Below are positions 10,362 through 21,884 of a stretch of DNA of 64,000 nt, one piece after another. The DNA comes from Oopsacas minuta (Eukaryota > Porifera > Hexactinellida > Lyssacinosida > Leucopsacidae). The notes beneath the pieces are model-generated. The model was given only the letters and a program-made list of their open reading frames with translations. It was not told the origin of the DNA and did no database searches. The position numbers and the translations under genes are program-made. Within the stretch, counting starts at the first letter, position 1; each line of letters opens with the position of its first letter. The stretch spans positions 1,092,863 through 1,156,862 of the forward strand of contig JAKMXF010000299.1 in NCBI GenBank assembly GCA_024704765.1, given 5' to 3'.

Positions 10362-13257
10362 CACAATGTGCCAAAATCGGCGTATACGGGTAACCATCAC
10401 AACTAGGCATGTTTTATGTCGTCTATATTGTAAATCGACACCATAAATTTCAAAAATATCATTTAAATTTTCCGTAGTATTACCACTATTGGGAATATGA
10501 CGTCATTTCGGTGATTTTTTAACATTCGTGGTTCACTATTATTATTATTTATTTTTTCTATTATTGAATTTATTTTATCAAGTCAAGTTTCCTAATAGAT
10601 GGACTATAGTATATATGATATATAACCAGCTATTATATAATAATGAACCAGAGGTGTAGTTTTTCCCTTTACTACATATTTGAAGGATTATACCTTATGG
10701 ACAACCTGTTACTAAATATATAAACTTTTACATCTATCTTTCATTAATTAATTATCATTCTCCAATACTAAGCTATTATATCAGTTAATTTCGATCATTT
10801 GCTCCAGAAGTCCTCATCTTGGTGGATGTAAAACGATGCTGCACTAATAGGGGATCACTACGACACAGAAGGCGAACTATAATATCTCGTACATTGTCAG
10901 AGAATGATGTTTCTTTGGCAAGATTTTCCCGATACAGCCCACGAACTTCTAGAGATTCTTTTGATAGATTCTGAAATCCACTGCCATTATTATATTCTCC
11001 AATAATCTTCAAAGAATGGGAAAGTAGCTTGTGTAAAGAAAGGGGTGATGTTCGCCCATGGAAACTGAACTAAGATGTATTCATACGTTTCTTTACATAT
11101 TCTTCCATTTTGCTACAATTGATTAAGTTCACAAGTCGCAACACCATTGAGAGATTACTCTGGACATTCACAAGTAAGGGTTTTCAGATACATTAATCTA
11201 AAAAGTCGCCCATTTTAAAAAGTCTCGCTTATCCAAAAAGCCATCACGTGCAATGTCCCCAGTAGTCGATGTCCCGCCCTGACTCGAAGAAATATCCACT
11301 GAAACTACACCTCTCTGGAAGAATTGCTCGAATCCCCCTCTTAGATGCGTTTACTTTGTGATTTGATGGTGACCATACCTTATGACCTGCATCAAGATGA
11401 TATATTAACTACATATACCACCGAAATACACATAGGTAGACATGCAAAGGGGAGGCAGCGATTATATTTATGTCAGATGTGGGTTGTGAGTGATACCTTA
11501 CCGTTGTTTGGGTAGGGAGTTTAAGGAAGTCATCCTCATTAACATCATCAAAGAGTTCCCAAGCATCGCTAACTTACCTGTTAATGGGGAATCCAGAACG
11601 AACCCAGTCAGTGCTTTTAATTTCATCATCAGTTGCAGTACATAGATGACCTTGTTTTTCTATTAAAAGTACAAAAGACAGGGTTAATATTTTGTTGGTT
11701 ATAGGTGGGATGAGACTCGGAATGATCTAATCCATCTGATATCTTAACTTTGAGCTGTTATAGTAAAATAGAAATTATCACTAACTTTGAAATCAAACGT
11801 TCAGCCGTAAGCTTTAGTATCGAAATATAGGAGATACAAGTTCCAATTGAGAAACCTTCATGATCATGGTCTATCTCAATCTCATCTATCAAAGTTATTC
11901 CTCTACGATATCTCGAGACAAGCTCATTGGATGGGAATTTAGCTTGATATTTGAGGACTTTTTAAAATTTTTATATTACTAGCTCCAATCTCTTAACAGT
12001 CCAACAAATAAGCAGATTTATCGATTGGCTCTTTATGCAAGACTCCGCTTAAGGAACCGTTGTTGAAGATCTCTTTACACACTTGTGAATTATCACGATC
12101 GCATAAATTGTTGGAGATTAATTCTAAAGCCAGAGCAGCTAGTTGTTTAGCCTCGACATTTCTCTTCAGCTAAGAAATGAATATGGTCTAAAAGTATGCT
12201 CAGTCTAGATCTGGAAGTTTGAAGATTGCAATCAAGTAAATGCTTTCTGAAACCATGGACAATTTCTTCAGAGAATTTTGACTTTCAAAAATATAAACTT
12301 TACGAAAGATTCTAATCCACTATCGAGTGAAATTCTCTTCTATCTCAGATCGGAAGTTGGTATAGGAGAAGCATATGAATGAAGGTCAAATTCTCCCAGG
12401 TTTCAAGATCACTCTTCTTCTGGTAATACTCTCTTGGTGATATATTATAAAGGACTTGAACTTATATCGAATATTGTAATGGTCTTAATGTGAAGTATTC
12501 TTATCATCAATAAGACAGTTGCTTTAGGACTTTTGCTTTTAAAATGCAGACAATATATGCTTCATTGTTGGGCACAACAGTGGCATTGCTTCACTAACAG
12601 CTATTATTAGACGTAAAAGGATTAAAATTATTTCTTGTATCATACAAATTTACATGAGTACGAGAATATATAGAATTTACTTGAACACCAAAAAATTCTC
12701 GAAATTGATATTTCCGATTTTTTGTCCAGTCCATGCATTGATGTACTCAAAAAATTATTTGTGCGCCTCTCTGCGCGTTTGAAAATTGGTGTTTTATTTT
12801 AAAAATTACTAGCACTATAAGTGAATAACAATGCATTATCGTCCTCTTTTGCCACCTGATAGATGCCACACTCCAAACAGTATATTAGAACTAAATTAAT
12901 TCCCTCCAGGCCATCAAAACAAGACAGCCAAATATATTTTTTGGAAACAATGATACTTATAATAATTCCATGAACTGTTCTAATATACAAAATGTCTCAA
13001 ATTGACGATTAACTGCAAAAATTTACCATTTATAATTTTTGGAATAAAATCGTTGCTAAGGTAGTTAGGTATTTACTATTGCGGTTACCTATTTAAAATA
13101 TTCTAAATATGTTTACTTTAGCTCGCTGTAATCGAATTTCCTTTGTGTCATATATACAATCATCACTATTTCCTACTACTTCAACGATGGAGATTCACAA
13201 AAAGGTGATTAAATTCGTGATTGAAATTTGTTTAATATGTTATATCTGCACACAGTG
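10362..13257 (-). mobile_element. Transib (RAG1-like) element, copy A, decayed
   Basis: The left end reads CACAATGTGCCA (10362). The right end, by alignment to copy B, falls at 13257 (tgcacacagtg). CACARTG-type termini are typical of Transib. No matching 5-bp duplication is visible (cttgg and aactc). The 2.9-kb body aligns with copy B at 38938-46016 along both flanks. It keeps a 764-bp segment (about 11086-11849) that B has lost and lacks the maT, Tc1 and hAT insertions of B. The whole element sits in the phase-0 intron of CCDC93. Transposase relics run on the minus strand. Confidence 0.85.
10785..11600 (-). pseudogene. Transib/RAG1-core transposase remnant (copy A)
   Basis: On the minus strand ITPFLHKLLSHSLKIIGEYN leads into a GFQNLSKESLEVRG segment, then YRENLAKETSFSDNVRDI and LLCRSDPLL. 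This matches the C-terminal catalytic block of Transib transposase and RAG1 (the HK-L-H-IIE stretch followed by the SEE/SEG-E-NK stretch with the last catalytic Glu). The Glu positions are present as KESLE, but the family's downstream NK is lost. Upstream, GFPINR at 11594-11577 is another Transib hallmark. Stops and shifts interrupt the rest. Chapaev-type transposases are the main alternative. The HK..H..II spacing and CACARTG ends favour Transib. Confidence 0.8.
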
Positions 13258-14412
13258 AACTCTATCTCTACATTTTCACTGTCCCGACTATACCTTAATT
13301 TAGTGGCCCATTTTGTATAATACAACTAATCTCAATACTTCTAAGAATGACTGAGATGGTTGACTGTGCTTAGGGATCGACCTTGAATCGGATTTTACTA
13401 TTTTCTGGGGTTGTCATATTTTCCCGTATTGTTCCATGAAATTCTCGCACATTTATATACTAACCCTCCTAATAAATTATTACTTAAGCTCATTTTATGG
13501 TTAAACGTTTGAATTTTACCCTTTACCATAACTACTTACTCAATCCCGACCGAAATTGACAATCCTGGGGTAGGATCCTCTCCCGGCAGATTATCTTATC
13601 CCGGTCCAACACAAGCTATTTTACTGATCTTTTCATGTATTAATTTGGTGCCGATATGAAATGCAATATTAAATATCTACATAGGTAATTAATTTTGTGT
13701 GTTTGGTAAATGGACGGAAACATAATTATCATATAAGTTTCTTCCATTTCTTTTGCAAAGGCGAGCTTCCTGAAAATGTCTTTTTTGCATCTTTTGTTCC
13801 TGCGAATAGCTTGAGTTTTTTGATATTGTGTACTAGTACTTCATCTCGCTCCTCAATTTCTGACCTAATATAAAATGTTACTGAATAATGCACCTATGCA
13901 GAATATAAACATTTGAAGTTAGCATGTTTCTAAGTTATCGCACAGATCATGGATTGTACATGTTTTAATGATAACCATTAATGGCTCTATGCTCCTGGAT
14001 ATTTTTGAAATCATGATAGCCATTTAATAATATACACCGGACCCATGCCCTATTTGTCAATTTTGATGATATATCTCTGAGTATTTATTGTATAGTCTTC
14101 CTGTCGTATGTGGATAATTCTTGTAACTACCCGTAGTCATGATATATTCCTGCGTAATAGCAGTCTCTAAATGTACTATGCTATTAATTTTCACATATAT
14201 TCATTGCAATTGTTTGAGTGATCTTATTCATTGATTTTTAATATATCAATATGTTAAATGTCTCATACCTGTGGGAAAATTATTATCAACTATAAATGCC
14301 CCTATATAGCCCGGATTGGGGGGCCTGGGGACGACAATTGATAGGTACATAACGTTGATCATGTTTGAATTCTTCTAGAACTTAGTGAGATCTCTGAACT
14401 TTCTTCATTTAG
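13258..14412. other. CCDC93 intron, 3' part
   Basis: AT-rich intron sequence without a recognised element. It ends with the acceptor tttcttcatttag at 14412 before the next CCDC93 exon. Confidence 0.5.
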
Positions 14413-14930
14413 ATAATGATGACTCTTTTAGAATATGGTTATCAACTCGGAACAAATTCTATTACAAACAATTTTAGCAATACAATGCACTATCCTGGTA
14501 GTGGACCGCAGAATAGACTTGATAATCATACTCCAAATTTCAATTCTAGCAATATTATTGAAGATTTGATGCATGATTTGTCTGAAATTATTGATGAAAA
14601 CTCACTTTGCAAGAATACACTCGGGTCTCTTGTTTCATTGCAAGCCAATTCTATTTCCAAATATTCTCAAGCTTATCAAACTTTTAGTGAAGATCAATCG
14701 AATATACATTCTCAGACGAATTTGAGGCTTGTTGCTTCCCTCCAGAAACAATATGCCGTCCATCAAAAGACCGTGGATTCCTTAAGTTCAATTTTTGATG
14801 GTGCAAAAACTGTTCTTAGTAATGAGAGAAAATCATTAGATCTTGCTATTCTTGACGGATCAGTTCTGTTAACCTCTCTTCAAGCTATTCATAATTTGGA
14901 AATTGGTGTTGAGGATAATCTGCTCCTTAG
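14413..14930 (+). CDS. CCDC93: CCDC93, middle exon (start of coiled coil)
   Basis: The exon starts in phase 0 after the acceptor tttag at 14412 and opens with IMMTLLEYGYQLG, which corresponds to the ATLLEYGRRYG segment of vertebrate CCDC93. It continues with MHDLSEIIDENS and a long, weakly conserved coiled-coil region rich in Leu, Gln and Ser. It ends with VEDNLLLR, where the Arg codon is split AG/G by the donor ttag/gtatag at 14931 (phase 2). The downstream exon supplies the G. Phases at both ends match the neighbouring exons, which supports the model without transcript data. The coiled coil pairs CCDC93 with CCDC22 in the complex. Confidence 0.9.
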
Positions 14931-15099
14931 GTATAGTATTCCTTCTTATATTTCAACTGTGAAACACTTGATATTTTACTTCCCATTTTACTGAGCTTGC
15001 ACAATAAATCTTTAACGCCTTTTCACTGTATGCCTCTTATTATATTGTGCTAATAGTAGAAACAGAGTCTGGGTAATTCTAAGTGGTCAATGCAAATTC

Positions 15100-15560
15100 C
15101 ATCTAATGGCCATCTGTGCTAAAACTGGAGTTTCTATATGGCTTTTGGTTAGTAATCTCGGAACTTCCTACCTCGAGTATAAGAAACTCTGAAATGTTCG
15201 AAATTTCCAAATTTTTTTTCTGCAGTCATGATTACGTAATAATACCATGATGAGTTAGCTTAGGTTCTGAATCATGACGTCAGGATATTTGTCACATTGA
15301 GGGGCACCTCTGATTCAAATTTCAAACTTCTAGCATGTATATTGGCTGAGAAGTTTTCAATAATTTGATTATTCGAAAATCCAAACAGGAGAGAGTGACG
15401 TCATAATTTCATCATATGTGTTACATTTCGTCCTAGACTTGAAATTGTTTGGGCTACCCCTTATGTGACAAAGGTCTCGACTTCATATTCTGACCAAAAG
15501 CTAACTCATGATAGAATAATATCGTCATCTATCAAATTGCTGATATGTTGATGGAAACTG
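15100..15560 (+). repeat. Dispersed repeat R1, copy with an inverted tail
   Basis: The forward part carries the R1 landmarks: ggcacctctgattcaaattt, ctagcatgtatattggctga and tgacgtcataatttcatcat. From about 15470 the sequence instead reads as the reverse complement of an internal R1 segment (ttctgaccaaaagctaactc). The copy therefore ends as a fold-back. It lies in the phase-2 intron of CCDC93. Confidence 0.7.
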
Positions 15561-16380
15561 CGAATACTCGAGGGAATGAGTGGCATAAAACAAACAAGGC
15601 ATGAAATATCAACCGCGAACTGTAAACACGCTAAGCGTGAAGTATTTTTGTGCAATGCATTTCTTATTTATCCCTGGTACAGAGATAATTGTTGTTTTCA
15701 GGCAGTTTATTTTAGTTCACTCCTCGGGATTGTATAGAAACATTACAGTCCTTCCTATTCCGACCTCACGCTATGCTCGTTGATGTGATAAAATTAGTAA
15801 AAATGTATCCAGCATTCTTAAACATATCTCTGAAAGACAATAGTTTAAGGTGCGCCAGGAATCTCCTTGCCCATTATGAACGCGCCGACTGGAATGTGCT
15901 AGCTGTAGGGCTGGTCGAGCTGAAGCTGCCTACAAACACAGTGTAGAATAATGCAGTAACACATCAAATTTTAACATTGCTATTTATCAAATGAATATTT
16001 TCATCGGATTTGCACAATTTCAAACCTAAAATTATACTATTGTTTGTAACCTTATTAACTTAAATCATTCCTAACTAAACTCTCAAACTTGCTAAAAGTT
16101 GAAATTTCAGAACCTTAAAAGCCACAAATATTTATTCTCCAAATGCTCTGTGTAATTCTATTTTCCTGGCTTTTCAGAAATTTAAAGACATTTATCAGTA
16201 TTCATTTGCATTATGTTATTAATTTTAATTTCGATTGCAGAACAACTGAGTCTGTATTATTTCAATCTCTAGCATTTTTATCCGTCTATTTTTATGTATA
16301 TTTCAGCTCCGTGGACTAAATTCCCCTGATCTTAATATGTAAATTATTGCTATTTCAATATTCTACACTTTTGCATAGTA

Positions 16381-17719
16381 CAGGGTGTATCATATGTCTT
16401 GGCGGGTCAGTAAAATGTAAATAGAATTTTCCGTTATCGAATATTTGTTCCAATTATTTGCCAATATGACCACCATTCCTATCTAATACAAGTTGTATCC
16501 TAGCTGGTATACTACAAACTAAATTTCTAGAATATCAGGGTCTATGTTAGCCCATGCGATTTGACTCGTAGAATTAAGTCTTCCAGCTTAGTAGCATTTG
16601 CAATTAGTCCAACACGATCTTTCAATATTGACCAGGGGTTTTCAATCGGGTTTAAATCTAGCGAGTTACCCGGCCACTCAAACTTCCTCCAAAACCGAGG
16701 AAAGTGTTCTACACACCATCTCTGTGCCAAGTTCGCATTGTGAGGAGGTGCACTATCCTGCATGTATAGAAAATCAGACATGTCAGCAAGCATTGGTCTC
16801 TCCAGAATAGAACTTGTATTTGCAGTTCTGTTTGTAGCACCACTACACTTCTTGGCTAAGATATTATCTCGATAGTAGGCTCCATTTATCATTTTTCGGA
16901 GGAATGATGTGTAATTCTGAGAGAGCACTGTGAGACATCATACCCCGGATTTGGGTTTTCTGGGAAATTTCATCTGAACGATAGGTTCAATGTTATTTGA
17001 ATTCCGAGCCCAGATACGATCGTTTTGACGATTTAACATGGAGAATACTTGGAGAGGTGATTCATCTGACCACAACACATTTTCCAGTCACCAATTGTCC
17101 AATTTATGTTATCTTAAGCGAACTGGAGGCGTTTATCCTTCATTTTCTGTGTCAATCGAGGTATTTTAGGGCGTTTGAATGATTTTATTCCCAAAGAATT
17201 GGTCAAATAGCGATATATACTTGAATGCGAGATAGAATATCCCTTACCATTGAGAATACGTTCAAGTTTACGTGTTGACTTCCCCCTCTTCCCTAGAGAT
17301 TTTGAGAATACTATCTTACAGACCTTTTTCATGGTTGAAATCCTACCAGAACGGAGTTCAATATTTTGGTCTTTTTCATGTTTCTCGTTATGCCACCACC
17401 TTTATATCGACCTCAAACCGACACCTAACCTTGAAGCTACAATCTTCTGCTCAATTTCAGTTTCCAACATGGCATTTGCTTCTAGGCAAGTGGGCAAACC
17501 ATGATCTTTGACATTCATATTTTCAAAACGATAGGAAAAATACAAAAATGGGTTAAAAATACAAATCAAAGTGACAGTATTTATAAAGAGGTGTATTTGT
17601 AATAGATAGGAGTTAGTAGTTAAGTGTAAGATAATATACTTCAATAATAAATTGTGGTCTGGTTAAATCAACTTTAAACATTATGAATTCATACCCGCAA
17701 AGACAAATGATACACCCTG
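16381..17719 (-). mobile_element. IS630-Tc1-mariner element, DD37E type
   Basis: The inverted ends are cagggtgtatcatatgtctt and, from the right, cagggtgtatcatttgtctt. A TA duplication lies at 16379-16380 and 17720-17721. The length is 1339 bp. It is inserted in Transib-type element D. The uninterrupted sister E at 54261-54270 (atatactatg) shows the empty TA site. Confidence 0.95.
16542..17510 (-). pseudogene. DD37E transposase, broken by shifts
   Basis: The minus-strand N-terminal part (17510 downwards) carries the helix-turn-helix region. The middle (17332-17114) reads SLGKRGKSTRKLERILNGKG. The C-terminal part (16928-16542) contains MQDSAPPHNANLAQRW with the second catalytic Asp and NSLDLNPIENPWSILKD with the Glu. 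Thirty-seven residues separate the two, which is the DD37E spacing known from arthropod elements, not the 34 of classical Tc1. The sequence is broken into at least three frames, so no full transposase can be made. A related but more decayed copy lies at 35206-36147. Confidence 0.88.
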
Positions 17720-18243
17720 TATATCTTTCTAATTTTCATTATCAATAATGTCTGGAACCCCGGGGGCGCCCAATTGCATTGTTCTTAACATTGAATGTAT
17801 GGGCTACACTGATTCGGAGGAAATTTATATTTTGAAAATTTTTAATTTTCCATATACCAATTTTATGAATATTTCTAATTCATTTTATGAAGTGTCCAAT
17901 GCTGAATTGAATTCAGTATAAACATTGTTATTCAAGCTTCATCAATAGATAGTGCTGATAATCACTACCAAAATTTAGAACTCATTATTATTGAACCATA
18001 GTTATTTATTAGATGAATACCATATTCTCGTTTCCAGAAGGGCAACTGAAAATCTGATGCCATCTTCGACATCCACTAGGTCTATTTACTATATATGACA
18101 TCATTTTTAATGAATTTCTTCTGTGTAAGTACCTATTACCCCATAATGGTTGTTTGCCACACAGTGCCAACAATTCAGCTTACTCGATCATATTCAGACT
18201 TTTCTTACAACCTGAATTAACTGACACGAATATGCATCTAGGC

Positions 18244-18597
18244 CAGGGGTCCCCAACCTACGGCCGGCGTTCCCAAAAGTTCTGGCCCGCCAAACCCTAG
18301 CTCCAATTTGCCTACGCTTATGTATTCGCTTACTACTAACAAATTAGTGCTACTTTGCCAACTCAATGAAGCGTATTAATTAACACATTTTTTTGATTAC
18401 TGCAACAGTGAATATACAATTTTAACATGTTAGTAAAGTGTAGTATTAGTTCAATGTTAGTTACTAAGAAATGTGTGAAGTAGTCCTAATTGCTTACTCT
18501 TAGGACATAGGGCATAGGGTATAAAAGAGAAGTTTGGCCCGCCTGGCTCACATATTACTAGGACCTGGCACTTGGCTCTAAAGGTTTGGGACCCCTG
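18244..18597. mobile_element. hAT MITE with perfect 8-bp target duplication
   Basis: The ends are caggggtccccaacc and, from the right, caggggtcccaaacc. The exact duplication atctaggc lies at 18236-18243 and 18598-18605. The 354-bp body is non-coding and has subterminal tggcccgcc motifs on both sides, as in Charlie-type hAT miniature elements. Confidence 0.95.
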
Positions 18598-18619
18598 ATC
18601 TAGGCTATTAGTTTAAACT

Positions 18620-19260
18620 AGCTCGCTGCGGGACAACTTAGTACTCCGTAATAGGTTAAGTATTAAAATGGATACATTTCTTGGTGATTTTGGTTGCTAC
18701 GCAACAAACTATACTCACCACTCTGCCCTTCGAATTAACAAATAGTTAAAATTTCAATACTGAATTATCCATGGTCAACCCAAATTACATTGAATCAGCT
18801 TATCTGGTGACACTGGAGATGGTATCTTGGCACTTCGTGCCTTGGGTTTTAAGAAATTCTGAAAGTTTTAGAAAATTGGAAATCTTGACTTTTGTACAGA
18901 CATGATGACATAATAATCCTATGATGATTGAGCTTTTGGTCAGAATCCTGACGTCAAGACATTTGTTCATTGAGGAGTACCTGATTCAAATTTCAAACTT
19001 CTATCATGTATATTGGCTGCAGTGGCAATAATGTGATTTTTCGAAAATCAAAAAGGTGACAATAACATCATAATGTCATCATATTTGTGAATTTTCCTCC
19101 AAGACTCGAACTTGTTCGAGCTAGGCCCACAATATCCGTGTATGCCAAAACTCATTCCGGGGTCTTCCAGTTTCTTTAATCAATTCTGGACACACAAACA
19201 TACATATATTACGTACTCATAGATTAATTGCGTTTTATTCATAAATATATAATAATCCCA
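18620..19260 (+). repeat. Dispersed repeat R1, longest copy
   Basis: This is the reference copy for the R1 family. Its order is: gggacaacttagtactccg, gctacgcaacaaact, ccatggtc, cttcgtgcc, catgatgacataataatcc, attcaaatttcaaacttcta, catgtatattggctgc, aaaggtgac, a tccaagactcgaacttgttc segment, gagctaggcccacaa, atcaattctggacacaca and a short acatacatat tail with attaattgcgtttta. Other copies are at 8040, 15100, 19335, 21716, 48395, 51250 and 63370. No reading frame persists, so it is probably a short non-autonomous element of unknown class. Confidence 0.75.
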
Positions 19261-19334
19261 CTTTCAGTTTCAAAATATTGAAATTCAATTAGCTTACAAT
19301 TTCAATTTCAGAATTCCAATGCAACCAAATCGAT

Positions 19335-19618
19335 ATGTTTAACACGCAATTTTTCTTGTGTGTCGCTGCGCAACAGCTTAGTGCTCCAGTTAGCTTAAGT
19401 ATTAATTCAGCAGCAAAATTTATAGTCTTATTGGTCGCTATGCGACAAACATGCTCACTATACTACGTGTCTCAAATTCACAGAATAGATAAAAATTTCG
19501 ATTTTATTGTCCATCTTCATTATCATCTTATTGGAATTTCAAAAATCACATTATTAAGCACTGCTCATCCAACAACAAAGAGAATTTTGAAATTGAATCA
19601 CAATTACCCCTCAATTTT
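19335..19618 (+). repeat. Dispersed repeat R1, 5' fragment
   Basis: The fragment contains the 5' R1 landmarks (ctgcgcaacagcttagtgct, ttagcttaagtattaa, gctatgcgacaaac) and stops at the MULE insertion. An inverted R1 piece resumes beyond the MULE at 21716. Confidence 0.65.
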
Positions 19619-19626
19619 ACAAATAT

Positions 19627-21707
19627 GGAGCGCCTGCATTAGATCGAATTTGGACAGTTGCTGTTAGTTCGACAGTAATTTCAGACAGTTGGGTTAGTTC
19701 GACAGTAATTTTATGGTTTTCATTGGCATTACTCGTAGCTGTGAATTATATACTATTATTATTCCATTGAAATTTGTAGGTATTCTTAAGGCTATTTCGG
19801 ATATCATTTCGCAATACCTTGAGGTACTAGCCCAGCTACAATGTTTCGTCGATTAGTATAAATAATACATAATAACATAATTATCAGACAACTCCATGTA
19901 ATACAAATTCGCAGATTATCGACGCCAGAATGGATGGATTTTTCAAACTCCAGATGGTCAGAAATATTACAAGTCTAAAGTAAGAGAAAATAATGTTTAT
20001 CTAAGATGTGTTCTTTACAGAAATGGATGTAATGCTATTGCGAGGTTAAATCTAGTCTCAAATATAATTACTCCTGCTATAAACCATAATCATGGCATCA
20101 TAGAATATCAGCCTCACGTCTATGAATTAGAATCAAAATGGAAGAATCATGCACGGAACTCACAGGATAACCTTAGAAAAATTTTCGATGACGTAAATCG
20201 TGAAGATGCTGCAGCGTTTCATGTGTCGTTTACTGAATGCGAATCCTCAATGTATCGTTCGAGGAGAGAATTGCAACCAAAGATTCCAACATCTCCCGCA
20301 GAATTTTCTGATATGTTGCCAAATTTAACATATGGAGCATTTTATAGATGTACTGTCTCTATCAATGACCACACGCCTATCATATTTTCTCAGATAATAT
20401 CCGAACATTTTTTGCCTCAAATAACCAACATCCAGTTTGATGGAACATTTTATACCGTTCCAGTCTTTTTTACCAGCTTTGGACTATATTTCTGATTGTT
20501 GATCGACATGCTTTACCGGGCATACACTGTCTATGACTGGTAAGAATGAAGAACTATACAAAGCAATACTAATTCACATACATCAACTTCAACCCATTAC
20601 ATCCATGTCCGATTGGGAAGCTGCTCCTCGTAAGGCTCTGAAAGAACTCTTTCCTAGTATAAAACTGTTTGGATGCTGGTTTCATTTACGCAGCGAATAT
20701 AGTATAAAACTCAGGAACTGGGACTTAAAGATAATATAGAAGTTGCAAGATATATACGTCAATTAATTAGCATTTCATTCCTTCCATTCCTTCCAGCTAG
20801 TTTCATCCATCCAACCTACACACTACTTCAATTTCCTGCGACTATCATACCTACAGAAGCAATGAAATTGGAGAAACTAAACTTACTTCAAAATGAGATG
20901 GATAACCCATGTCAACCCAGAGGAATTATCAATTTTTGACTCAAAATTTACAACAAATAATGGAGCTGAATCTTACCACGCAAGGCTTAAGGATAGAATT
21001 AGGGCTAATCACCCCAGAATATGGAGTTTTATGACCCATGTTAATGAAATAATAATGGATACAGATAACGAATTTGGGATGCTGTCCCTGGGTAAGGATA
21101 TAACAAGACCGAGAAAAGACAAACATTCTGACTGATGATCGCCGTAGTCGTTGTAAACAAAATTTCAATCCGGATGCTATATCCCGTGGGAATATATAAA
21201 TGCAGTATATCAGGCCATTGGAAATATTCGTGATCCACAAGGGGAATTGGAATTCTCTGACTGTTCAGAAGATTCAGAAACAGATCATATTGATGATGAT
21301 AATAACAACCACCAGAAATGTGTTGTTTGTCTAACTCACGAACATCCACTTGGATCTTTCTACCTTGCAAGCATGCCCAGTACTGTATGGAAAGTTGCAA
21401 ACAAATCGAAGAACTTGGACAATCGTGTCCCGTCTGTGTGTCTCCAAAAGAAAGGATGTTTGAAATATTTACCCATTCGCTTCACTATTGATACATTCAT
21501 AAAATATTTGACTATTTGTTTAGGACTCATTAAATTCTTTCCAAATAAACATAGATTCTACCTTTTGGTGTAAACAATGAAGGTCGGCTAAAATCTTCCT
21601 CCAGCTAACGCCAACTAACTGAAATTACTGTCGAACTAACGCCAACTGTCTGAAATTACCGTCGAACTAACGCCAACTGTCCAAATTCGAACTAATGTAG
21701 TGCTCCC
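19627..21707 (+). mobile_element. MULE (Mutator-like) element with sub-repeat-bearing ends
   Basis: The ends match over about 100 bases: left ggagcgcctgcattagatcg and right, reverse-complemented, gggagcactacattagttcg. Both run into a tandem unit built of ggacagttg, gttagttcgacagtaattt and cagacagttg. The left end has two units and the right end three. The 8-bp direct repeat acaaatat flanks the element at 19619-19626 and 21708-21715. MULEs usually make 8-10-bp duplications. Length is 2081 bp. It is inserted into R1 sequence within a CCDC93 intron. Confidence 0.92.
19928..21573 (+). pseudogene. MULE transposase with FLYWCH zinc finger
   Basis: The first part (about 19940-20110) reads PDGQKYYKSK, YLRCVLYRNGCNAIARL and NHNHG, a FLYWCH-type C-C-H-H finger. 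The catalytic core follows in three frames. 20223-20495 has FDGTFYTVP (first Asp). 20533-20739 has SMSDWEAAPRKALKELFPS (second Asp) and GCWFHL. 20893-21135 has TTNNGAESYHARLKDRI (Glu). All catalytic residues and the CxxH motif are present, but the shift near 20490 and the frame break between 20739 and 20893 prevent a full product. 21247-21573 adds an acidic tail and a Cys-rich segment. A FLYWCH finger next to a MULE core is a known architecture. Confidence 0.88.
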
Positions 21708-21715
21708 ACAAATAT

Positions 21716-21880
21716 CTTGACGTCATGATTCTGACCAAAAGCTAACTCATCATGAGAATATTATGTCAACATGACCCTGCACAAAAAATCAACATTTTCC
21801 AAATTTCAGAATTCGTTAATACTCGAGGGCACGAAGTACCGAGGTTACTAGCCAAAAGCTGCACAGCATTCCAGTTTCAC
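21716..21880 (-). repeat. Dispersed repeat R1, inverted fragment
   Basis: Reverse-complemented, it reads the internal R1 order: ggttactagcc side, cttcgtgccctcgagtatta, aatgttgattttttgtgcag, gagttagcttttggtcagaa, tcatgacgtcaag. It directly follows the MULE duplication and is in the opposite orientation to the R1 piece on the other side. Confidence 0.7.
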
Positions 21881-21884
21881 CACA

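Larger units (their letters stand above)
15937..18166 (-). mobile_element. Transib-type miniature element D, split by a DD37E transposon
   Basis: The ends are cacagtgtagaataatgcag (15937) and, reverse-complemented, cactgtgtggcaaacaacca (18166). Removing the DD37E insertion (16381-17719 plus one TA) leaves about 889 bp. This aligns end to end, in the opposite orientation, with element E at 53811-54707 (897 bp). The flanking pentamers (acaaa, ccaac) do not match well, so the target duplication has decayed or an end is a base or two off. No transposase is present. The inner end sequence (for example gtaaatcgacac-type motifs) is shared with copies A and B. Confidence 0.82.

Noticed and set aside
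12799-12990. A minus-strand frame in Transib copy A as a separate gene
   Set aside because: The corresponding stretch in copy B (45491-45697) is shifted and both lie inside the transposon. It is best treated as relic transposase N-terminal or non-coding sequence.
16561-16810. Plus-strand frames opposite the DD37E transposase
   Set aside because: They are antisense shadows of a clearly recognised minus-strand transposase.
20941-21400. Minus-strand frames of about 100-120 residues within the MULE
   Set aside because: They are antisense to the MULE transposase, which carries the catalytic motifs on the plus strand.
19335-21880. One R1 copy simply split by the MULE
   Set aside because: The R1 pieces on the two sides of the MULE are in opposite orientation, so a single collinear copy does not explain them. 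A fold-back R1 structure existed before the insertion.
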